NCBI GenBank assembly: GCA_965249225.1
Contig: CBDFLT010000009.1
Location: 620,001 to 684,000 of the forward strand
Reading direction: 5' to 3'
From: CBDFLT01 sp965249225
Lineage (GTDB): Bacteria > Chloroflexota > Dehalococcoidia > Lucifugimonadales > G963668185
Length of the DNA stretch: 64,000 nt
Position 1 is the first letter of the stretch. The number at the start of each line of letters is the position of its first letter. This document shows, piece after piece, positions 55,182 through 62,047 of this stretch. The notes beneath the pieces are model-generated. The model searched no databases. It had not been told where the DNA came from and was given only the letters and a program-made list of their open reading frames with translations. A program made the position numbers and the translations under genes.

Positions 55182-56855
55182 ATGAGGCTTAGTCTCCCAC
55201 ATCCGACTTCGCTGGCAATCGTGCTGATCCTTGCGGCCTGTGCCGGCGAGGACTCCTCTGCGCCTGCCGCTATCTCCGCTCCCACGTCTACGCCCACGCC
55301 GGCCGCCGTATCCGCCCCTACGTCTACCCCGACACCTGCCGCTATATCCACTCCCACGTCTACTTCCGCACCAGCCGCCGAATCCGCTCCTATGGCTACG
55401 CCAACGACTGCTGCCGAATCCGCTGCTACGTCCACTCCGCCGCCGACCGCCGCATCCGCCCCCACCTCTACCCCCACGCCGGCGCACACATCCGCACCTG
55501 CTCCCATATCCACTCCCGAACCACCCGACCCTCTATCTGTAACGGTCGCCTACTACGAGGCTTTCAATGACGGCGACATAGAAACGATTTCGGCCATCCT
55601 CACTCCTGACGTGGTCTACTCCCTGGCGCCGTCCCTGGGCCTTGTCCTGATCGGCTTTCAGGAGGTATTGGAAAGCCATTTCGTAAGTATCTCCGCCGGT
55701 GCGCAAATTACCCTCTCAGACCCCCATGTCGAAGGCAACACGGTCACGGGCGGTTATTCATATAGGACCCCTGACCCTGACGGCCTCCGCACAGGCGCGG
55801 TGGCGATCGTGGTTGAGAATGGGCGAATAGCCAGCCACGAGGTCACGCCCGACGAGGATACCTTGCGGAGGCTGCAGGGATACTTCGACCCGCCGACCGA
55901 AGTCGCGCAGCTTGATGACCCGCCTGAATCCGACATCGCGTTCAACCGTCGGACTCCTTTTGTGCCTCTGGACAACCCGGTGATGCTGAGTGCTCAGGAA
56001 ATGCCTTCCCTTAATGATAATGAGCAGGTCTTGGGCCTGGACCATGAGGGTATGGCTAGGGCCTACCCTTTGCGTATGCTGTGGTTCCACCACATAGTCA
56101 ACGACACAGTTGGAGGCATTCCATACCTCGTTACTTTCTGAATTAAGTGCAGCTCGGGGGTCGGGTTCGACCCCGTGGTGGATGGACGCGCCCTCACCTT
56201 TGAGGTCTTTGGCCTGTGGGAAGGTGTGCTTTCGATGATCGATCGGGAGACCGGCACCATGTGGACTCATCTCGACGGGAAGGCGCTTGTAGGACCGCTC
56301 GAAGGCGCCCGCATGACCATAGTCCCGATGCCGGTAATGACCTGGGGTGAATGGAAGGCCTTATATCCCGAAACCAAGGTCCTCTCTCAGGACACCTCCT
56401 TCAGTGACCTCTATCGGCCAGTTGAATTCGGCGTCTTCGATAGCTCCGAGGCCTCCTTTGGGGACGACCGCCTGGCCTCTAACGCCCTGGTCGTGGGAGT
56501 GGAAGCCAATGGAGATTTCAAGGGGTATCCGCTGGAGGAACTCGAAGGTGTGGACGGCGTCGTGAACGATACACTGGCCGGTCAGCCCATCCTGGTCTTC
56601 TACGACGCGGTCGCACAAACGGGCCTTGCCTACTCCCGCGAGGTGGACGGCCAGGTTCTCGAGTTCCGCAATGCCGCGCAGGGTGACTTTGAGCTAAGGG
56701 ACCTGGCGACAGGTTCAGTGTGGAACAGTCAAGGCAAGGCCGTTTCCGGGGCGCTCGCCGGAAAGGCCCTCCAATTCGTGCCGTCCTTCATTTCCGAATG
56801 GTACGGCTGGTCGGGATATCACGCGGAGACCACGCTTTACGAAGCGCCCTCCTAG
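55182..56855 (+). CDS. SnoaL-DUF3179 lipoprotein, selenoprotein (UGA at residue 320)
   Basis: A 557-residue exported lipoprotein if the TGA at 56139-56141 is decoded as Sec. Signal and lipobox: LAIVLILAAC at residues 11-20. A long linker of TPTPAA-type repeats runs to about residue 120, followed by an NTF2/SnoaL-like domain (VTVAYYEAFNDGDIETISAI). The DUF3179 domain then begins (DNEQVLGLDHEGMARAYPLR, VNDTVGGIPYLVTF), and after the UGA continues IKCSSGVGFDPVVDGRALTF and a second half-repeat ending HAETTLYEAPS. The UGA is on the first cysteine of the expected C-x-x-C, giving U-I-K-C, as in the gene at 41889. A strong hairpin follows 15 nt after it. An IS1595 transposon is inserted directly after the stop codon. 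Confidence 0.83.
56157..56174 (+). promoter_or_regulatory. Predicted bacterial SECIS hairpin (second DUF3179 gene)
   Basis: GGGGTC at 56157-56162 pairs perfectly with GACCCC at 56169-56174 around the loop GGGTTC. The stem starts 15 nt and the loop 21 nt after the UGA, almost the same geometry as in the gene at 41889, and the loop opens with G as bacterial SECIS loops do. Confidence 0.68.
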
Positions 56856-56895
56856 CAATCATTGGGAATTATATACCTGTGTACCAAATCCATAA

Positions 56896-57072
56896 CTAGG
56901 CGGGCTTCCTAGTACGCTTCCGTCCCGTCTCTTCCTCATACTGCCAAGTCTCCTTGGGTTTCGCCTTTAGCACCACCTCGGCGATCTCCTCCGGCGACGC
57001 GTCTATCCGCTCCGGCATCGCGTACTTGGGCGGGCGGCCCTTCGGCGTCTTCTTCGCCGTTTCGTCGTTCAT
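56896..57072 (-). CDS. Small basic protein, transposon passenger
   Basis: A 58-residue protein (MNDETAKKTPKGRPPKYAMP start; VVLKAKPKETWQYEEETGRK near the end). Its start overlaps the stop of the methyltransferase-HNH gene by ATGA, so translation is coupled. The GRPPKY stretch resembles an AT-hook-like or phage small-protein motif. No known family; the sequence is hydrophilic with no membrane segment. Confidence 0.65.
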   Translation of the reverse strand: MNDETAKKTPKGRPPKYAMPERIDASPEEIAEVVLKAKPKETWQYEEETGRKRTRKPA

Positions 57073-57818
57073 ATCGCCATCTCCTTCAATCGTGCTAGCA
57101 GGTATTCCTGGGGCCGGTCTCCCTTGATTCGATTGCAGCTGGGACAGAGCAATTGCAGATTCTCCAAGTGGTCCGTGCCCCCGCGTGACCTGGGGATGCG
57201 ATGGTCCACCTCTAAGATGCGGAAGGGGAACTCGGTCTTGCAGCCATTGCAGACGCCTTCCTGCTGGCCGAATAGGACGTGCTTATTCTGGCGGTAGGGA
57301 ATGGGAGCATCTATGTCCGTCCGGCGGGGTATGTCCGTCCTAGCCGTGACGTAGCCGTGATGGAACAGGGAGCCGATTCCCAGGGGCGGGGCCTGCTGCA
57401 ACCGCCGATTTACCAACTCAATTGCCTTGGGCGACAGGTCTATCCCCACCCATGCCCGACCCAGCTTGTCGGCGGCCACACATGCCGTAGCGCAGCCACA
57501 GAAGGGGTCAAGAACCATGTCCCCCTCATTGCTACTGGCCAGGATGATGCGCTCCAACAGAGCCAGGGGCTTTTGTGTCGGGTATCCTACCCATTCCGAA
57601 CCCTTGTTGTAGTTGGTGAAGCCGATGGGGTTCAGTATGAGGTTCTGCGGCGAATGGCCCCGGTCAGCAGCTGCGCTCCCCACGGGCGCGGAATAGTCCT
57701 GGTTACTGTTGAACGGCGGATCGAGGTATCTCAGGTCCACACACTCCGAGTTCATCCCCCGGAGGATGTCCAGGTTGTCGCCCGTCCATAGGGTCCGGTT
57801 GACGAAGTTGGCCGCCAT
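57069..57818 (-). CDS. DNA methyltransferase (beta-type order) fused to HNH nuclease, shortened
   Basis: A 249-residue protein. The N-terminal part has motif IV DPPF in LRYLDPPFNSNQDYSAP, and motif I as MVLDPFCGCATACVAADKLGRAWVGID after QKPLALLERIILAS: the IV-then-I order of N4-cytosine/N6-adenine enzymes. Only about 60 residues separate them, where full-length relatives have a much longer target-recognition region, so the DNA-recognition part seems deleted. The C-terminus is an HNH nuclease (CNGCKTEFPFRILEVDHRIP, RSRGGTDHLENLQLLCPSCN). It may have lost specificity, or may serve another purpose as transposon cargo. Confidence 0.8.
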   Translation of the reverse strand: MAANFVNRTLWTGDNLDILRGMNSECVDLRYLDPPFNSNQDYSAPVGSAAADRGHSPQNLILNPIGFTNYNKGSEWVGYPTQKPLALLERIILASSNEGDMVLDPFCGCATACVAADKLGRAWVGIDLSPKAIELVNRRLQQAPPLGIGSLFHHGYVTARTDIPRRTDIDAPIPYRQNKHVLFGQQEGVCNGCKTEFPFRILEVDHRIPRSRGGTDHLENLQLLCPSCNRIKGDRPQEYLLARLKEMAI

Positions 57819-57820
57819 GC

Positions 57821-58099
57821 CTAGTAGTCCGTCCCAAGCAGCGCAGGTCCATTGCTCGGATTCGGAGGGAAGTCCATACTCTCAAAGGCCTCCATCACCA
57901 TGTCCATCGCAGGACTGGCTGGCACCGTAGGCATTCTCGCCAGCGTTGCGTGTGCGGAGGCTTCCTTGAGGCACCATCCGCACGTCACGAATCGCCAATT
58001 GGTCACGGCGGCATCTATGCTGTCCAGTACCGTCCCACACGTGACCGAGTAGCTACCGTCGCGATTCCGTTCAATTTGGTGGACTATGCCTTGCGTCAT
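57821..58099 (-). CDS. Small cysteine-containing protein, transposon passenger
   Basis: A 92-residue protein of unknown function. It contains TCGTVLDSIDAAVTNWRFVT followed by CGWC, a C-G...VLD...T-C-x-x-C arrangement also seen in the 59-residue protein at 59096. This suggests two related small metal-binding modules in one transposon. It lies 2 bp upstream of the methyltransferase-HNH gene and is probably co-translated. Confidence 0.65.
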   Translation of the reverse strand: MTQGIVHQIERNRDGSYSVTCGTVLDSIDAAVTNWRFVTCGWCLKEASAHATLARMPTVPASPAMDMVMEAFESMDFPPNPSNGPALLGTDY

Positions 58100-58109
58100 G
58101 TCTCCCCTT

Positions 58110-59087
58110 CTACAGCATCGCGGGCCGGGTAGTGGACTTAGGGCCTATCAGGTCGGCATAGGGCAGACGCTTGCCGTCCGCTCCCTGTGCCATGCGCGCC
58201 ATCTGATCGGCAGTGTCCATCGGGCGGTTGTTGTGGCGACCCTCAAACTCTGTGATGTAGCGCGGCAGGTGCTTGTGGCTGAAGTGGTGATAGACGCCAT
58301 CATGCCCCCGCTTCAGCATCGCCCAATGGGACTCCATGCCGTTCGTGTGAGCCATGGCCCGTACGAACTCCCCGACGCTGTGCTTGACGGCCTGGTGTGG
58401 GCGGTTAATCCCTCGGTAGGCTAGGGCTTCATCGGTGTAGACCTGTGCGTCCCGCTCGGTGTGCTGCCGGACGAACCCCTGTAGTGTGGGCGCGTCTGTG
58501 GACTCGACAACCTGGGTCTTGACCATGTTGGTTGTCCGGTCCTTCAACCCTGCTACCGCCGTCTTGCCAACTGGCCCCCGCCCGGCCCGGAGCTTCTTGC
58601 TGGAATGCTTGTTGGCTTCTTTCCCGCCGATGTAGGTCTCGTCGGCCTCTACCGGCCCGGCCATCTTCTCCGTCTCGTCGTTCCAGGTCTCACGGATTCG
58701 GTGGGCAAGGTGCCATGCCGCCTTTTGGGTGATGTCGAGGTCACGGTGAAGCTTCATGCTGGATACGCCCTTGAGGTTCGTGCTGTACAGGTAGAAGGCC
58801 AAGGCCCACTTGCTCAACGACAGCTTCGAGTCGTGCATGATTGTGTCGGTCTTGACGGTGAAATTGGCGGTACAGCCCTTGCAGTGGTATTGGGGAGTCT
58901 GACGCCTGCCCTTGCGGACTGAAACGGCGTCGCTGCCGCACTTCGGGCAGTCAATCCCGTTGGGCCACCGGCGAGACACGAACCAGGCTTCGGCCTTGGC
59001 GTCGTCTCCGAATTGCCGTAGAGCCTGAATGAGGCTGATGCCCTTGCGGTAGTGCTTGCCTGGTGCGTTCCTAGCGTTGGTTGTCAT
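58110..59087 (-). CDS. IS1595-family transposase
   Basis: A 325-residue transposase with the N-terminal zinc ribbon typical of IS1595 (CPKCGSDAVSVRKGRRQ then YHCKGC) and the DDE-like core. Catalytic acids are expected in GPVEADETYIGGKEANKH (first D/E), VYTDEALAYRGI (second D) and the N/E/H region GMESHWAMLKRGHDGVYHHF. Full length with no break. This is the enzyme that would move the five-gene element. Confidence 0.93.
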   Translation of the reverse strand: MTTNARNAPGKHYRKGISLIQALRQFGDDAKAEAWFVSRRWPNGIDCPKCGSDAVSVRKGRRQTPQYHCKGCTANFTVKTDTIMHDSKLSLSKWALAFYLYSTNLKGVSSMKLHRDLDITQKAAWHLAHRIRETWNDETEKMAGPVEADETYIGGKEANKHSSKKLRAGRGPVGKTAVAGLKDRTTNMVKTQVVESTDAPTLQGFVRQHTERDAQVYTDEALAYRGINRPHQAVKHSVGEFVRAMAHTNGMESHWAMLKRGHDGVYHHFSHKHLPRYITEFEGRHNNRPMDTADQMARMAQGADGKRLPYADLIGPKSTTRPAML

Positions 59088-59095
59088 TGCTTCGC

Positions 59096-59275
59096 CTACT
59101 TGCAGGATTTGCAGGTCACCAAATCGTACCTGTCAGGTGTAACGACATCGAGGACGGTTGATGCCTTCTTACCACAGATGGTCACTCCCCACTCTGAGGG
59201 TCTGCGAATATGGGTGCGAGGGCGTCTCTTGCCAAGATTCCCGTTCCCTGCGGTCTTTGCTTCCGCCCAATTCAT
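59096..59275 (-). CDS. Small zinc-ribbon-like protein, transposon passenger
   Basis: A 59-residue basic protein ending CGKKASTVLDVVTPDRYDLV then TCKSCK, with a C-G...C-x-x-C arrangement. The ATG at 59275 has GGGGAGG 6 nt upstream, so it is preferred over longer starts. First gene of the transposon on the - strand; it may be regulatory or assist transposition, but this is a guess. Confidence 0.65.
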   Translation of the reverse strand: MNWAEAKTAGNGNLGKRRPRTHIRRPSEWGVTICGKKASTVLDVVTPDRYDLVTCKSCK

Positions 59276-59373
59276 GGCTGTCCTCCCCTTAAACTTTATG
59301 GAGTCAGTGTACCAGAGACGGTCGGAGATGTCAAGAGCTTTTGGTACACAAGTATATAATTCCCCAATCATTC

Positions 59374-59904
59374 TTATGACGGGCCGGGTTCATGGGACCA
59401 GGCAGCCTCTGATTCATTGGCCGCGTCTGTTGATGCGGAGTCCACGCTTACGGGCGACCGTTCGTAGTAGCCGACTGTCGCCTTTAGACGATCAGCATAT
59501 TTGTATAGGTCATCAATGTCATCGATGGGAACCTTTTCCTCCTGCTTGTGCTCGTCGACAAGGCCCACGTATTTTTGGGGAGAGTTGAACCATAATCGGC
59601 AGATGGGCTTTCGGTTGGTGTCGTCGAGAAGCACGCCACAATAACTTTTCACGTCGCGCATAATGACACGCTTAACCTCCACCACCGAGCCGACGATCGC
59701 CCTAACGATATGATAGCCTTGAATCTCCTCCTCGGTGGTGGTAATTCCATCCTCACTGTGCGCCTCGACAATGCCTTCTACCACTGGGCTTTCGAGCTGC
59801 TGGCTACCTTCCTCAAGCGCCATCTGATCCTCGGTTGCCAGAGCTGACTTCAATCTGTCATTGATCCGGTCGTTTATGAGCTCGTGTAGCGCCTGCTTTG
59901 TCAA
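59374..59904 (-). pseudogene. C-terminal part of a split HsdR-N-like gene
   Basis: 176 codons in the same frame as the upstream gene at 59905-60543, separated only by a TAA. It opens LTKQALHELINDRINDRLKS, the usual C-terminal continuation of HsdR-N-type proteins, followed by a domain with VKSYCGVLLDDTNRKPICRLWF. Joined, the two give about 390 residues, the normal size of such genes. TTG directly after the stop could restart translation, so a two-piece protein is possible. Confidence 0.75.
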
Positions 59905-60543
59905 TTAGGCAAACTTCTGTTTCACGGGTTGGGTCAACATGCCGTGATAAACCTGCGAGGCAAATAACTTCACAAAAGCCTCCGAAGGCTTGCTCAGCTG
60001 CTCACCGAATAAGCGCTTGATCTCCTTTGTGTATTTTTGTTCCCGAGCTACGTCAAGGATGTCCCCCAAGTTGAATGACGACTTCGTGAACCTCTTAAGT
60101 TCTTCGATCTGGGCGTCGGACGCCTCAAGTAGATTGAACTCAAGGAAGGGCTTGGTATCCATCACGTTAGACTTGTCGAGGTCCGAGAAAAATCGATAGG
60201 CTACGCCGTCCGTCAGAACCCCGAAGCGGGCCTCAGTAACGTTAAAGTATCGAAAAAGCTGGTAGGTATGGCTTTCGTCTAAGGTGGTGCCGACAGGTTT
60301 GCACTCGAAGAGGATGATAGGCTTGCCATCCATCAAGATGGCGTAGTCAACCTTCTCTCCCTTCTTCTTCCCGACATCCGCGCCGAACTCAGGCACGACC
60401 TCCGTAGGGTCGAAGATGTTGTAGCCGAGAACCTGTATGAACGGCATGACTAGAGAGGTCTTAGCGGCCTCCTCGGTTTTAAGATGCTCTAACTGGTCAC
60501 GCTTGCGTGTGGCCAGGGCTCGAATCTCATCCAAGAAGTCCAT
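59905..60543 (-). CDS. HsdR N-terminal-domain protein (PD-(D/E)xK type), truncated by an ochre stop
   Basis: A 212-residue protein with the type I restriction R-subunit N-terminal fold: SLVMPFIQVLGYNIFDPTEV, then EKVDYAILMDGKPIILFECK, where D...E-x-K is the nuclease motif, and GVLTDGVAYRFFSDLD. No helicase or specificity subunit is adjacent, so this is a stand-alone member. AAGGAGG lies 5 nt before the ATG at 60543. It stops at TAA, after which the same frame resumes as the next gene. Confidence 0.82.
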   Translation of the reverse strand: MDFLDEIRALATRKRDQLEHLKTEEAAKTSLVMPFIQVLGYNIFDPTEVVPEFGADVGKKKGEKVDYAILMDGKPIILFECKPVGTTLDESHTYQLFRYFNVTEARFGVLTDGVAYRFFSDLDKSNVMDTKPFLEFNLLEASDAQIEELKRFTKSSFNLGDILDVAREQKYTKEIKRLFGEQLSKPSEAFVKLFASQVYHGMLTQPVKQKFA

Positions 60544-60769
60544 GCGTTCCTCCTTCATAACCTCTGTGGTTGGACAAAACAGCCCGTGCGTCCGGTTACC
60601 TGACTTCTTGCGGGTGGAGTATCGTGAGGGTGTTCCTCTCCCCGGAACGTGTTAGTGCATCGGATGTTACCACGACCAATCTCTCCTATCCATATGCCAT
60701 GTCTGGCCCTATGACGGGCCGGGTTCGCTTTGACGGGGCGGGGCGCCGGATATTATATTCTCTTTGAGT

Positions 60770-62047
60770 ATGTCGATCGTCCGCTTCGTACACGCCGCCG
60801 ACCTGCATCTGGACAGCCCCTTCCGCGGGCTGCTCACGCTGGAGCCGCACGTCGCCAAAGCCCTTCAGCGGGCGACCTTCGCCGCCTACGACCGCATCAT
60901 CGACCTGTGCCTGAAAGAGGGCGTGGACGCGCTGCTTGTCGCCGGCGATGTGTTCGACGGCGCGGACCGGAGCCTGCGCGCACAGCTCCATTTCGTGGAC
61001 GGCCTGCGCAGGCTGGAGGATGGCGGCATCCGTTCGTTTATCTGCCACGGCAACCACGACCCGCTCGACGGCTGGGGGGCTAAGCTGTCCTTTCCGCCAG
61101 GCTGTTACCGATTCGGGCCTGAGGTCGAGCGGGTGCCCGTGTTCCCCGACGACCCAGACCGGGCTATGGTCCACGGGATCAGCTACCCCACGCGCGAGGT
61201 GCGCGAGAACCTGATCCCGCGCTTCGAGGCGTCAGGGTCAGCCCGCTTCTCCATCGGCCTGGTCCACGCCAACGTGGGCGCGGACACGGGCCACGAGCCG
61301 TACGCGCCGTGCACGCTGGAGGACCTGGAGGCGTCCGGCATCGACTACTGGGCGCTGGGACATGTTCACACGCGGAAGGTGCTGCGCGAGCGCTCGCCCA
61401 CCGTGGTGTACCCCGGCAACCCGCAGGGCCGGCACCCAAACGAGCGTGGCGGGCGGGGAGTGTACCTGGTGGACGTAAGCGACTCCGGCGAGGTCGACCT
61501 CGCCTTTCAACCGGTGGACGTGGCCCGATGGGAGCACACCGAGGTGAGAATAGACGGTATGGAGGACGAGCAGGCGCTGATCGACGCCGTGGACCAGAGA
61601 GTCGAAGAGGCCTGTGCCGCCGCCGATGGACGAGACTTGGTGTTCAGGCTGTGGCTCGCCGGACGCGGGGTGCTTCACAAGTCCATCGGACGGCCCGACT
61701 TCACCGATGACGTGCGCGCCAGACTGAACGAGACGTGGGCGCAGCGTACCCCCTTCGCCTTTTGCGAGCGGATCACCGACGACACCGCGCCGCCATTCGA
61801 CCGCCAGGAGCGGAGTCGGGCGGAAGATTTCATCGGCGATCTGCTGCGCCTCGTGGATGGCTTCAAGGAGGACCCGAAAGAGCTGGAGGCCTTGGTCTCT
61901 GAGCTCGATACGCTTTACAGAGCTCCCAGGGCGGGACGCATCCTTCGGGACGAGCTGCCTCCTGGCGACGGGCTGCTGCAACTGCTGGAGGCCGCCGAGG
62001 CGCTCTGCGTGGACAGGCTGCTCGATGGAGACCGGCGTGAGGATTGA
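60770..62047 (+). CDS. SbcD/YhaO-type DNA exonuclease (metallophosphoesterase)
   Basis: A 425-residue calcineurin-like phosphoesterase with all signature motifs: VHAADLHLDSPF (D-x-H), LLVAGDVFDGADRSLRAQL (GDxxD), ICHGNHDPLDGWG (GNHD), LVHANVG and ALGHVHTRKVL (GHxH). The C-terminal half contains the capping and DNA-binding regions, with a helical end. ATG at 60770 is preferred over a TTG two codons earlier; no Shine-Dalgarno is seen, and a TATATT box lies about 11 nt upstream, so the transcript may have a very short leader. It works with the ATPase encoded next, with which it overlaps by 11 nt. Confidence 0.92.
   Translation: MSIVRFVHAADLHLDSPFRGLLTLEPHVAKALQRATFAAYDRIIDLCLKEGVDALLVAGDVFDGADRSLRAQLHFVDGLRRLEDGGIRSFICHGNHDPLDGWGAKLSFPPGCYRFGPEVERVPVFPDDPDRAMVHGISYPTREVRENLIPRFEASGSARFSIGLVHANVGADTGHEPYAPCTLEDLEASGIDYWALGHVHTRKVLRERSPTVVYPGNPQGRHPNERGGRGVYLVDVSDSGEVDLAFQPVDVARWEHTEVRIDGMEDEQALIDAVDQRVEEACAAADGRDLVFRLWLAGRGVLHKSIGRPDFTDDVRARLNETWAQRTPFAFCERITDDTAPPFDRQERSRAEDFIGDLLRLVDGFKEDPKELEALVSELDTLYRAPRAGRILRDELPPGDGLLQLLEAAEALCVDRLLDGDRRED

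Larger units (their letters stand above)
56864..59364 (-). mobile_element. IS1595-family transposon with passenger genes (2501 bp)
   Basis: The ends are 24-bp inverted repeats with one mismatch (GGGAATTATATAC then C/T then TGTGTACCAA). They are flanked by identical 8-bp duplications CAATCATT (56856-56863 and 59365-59372), the duplication length known for IS1595. It carries five genes on the - strand: a small zinc-type protein, the transposase, another small cysteine protein, a methyltransferase-HNH fusion and a small basic protein. It landed between two convergent genes without harming either. Confidence 0.92.

Noticed and set aside
54572..55513. 313-codon version of the OsmC gene
   Set aside because: The N-terminal extension is the antisense of TP-rich linker repeats; AAGGAGG marks the ATG at 55015.
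59902..59910. Selenocysteine reading of the stop that splits the HsdR-N-like gene
   Set aside because: The codon is TAA, not TGA, and does not fall on a conserved cysteine.
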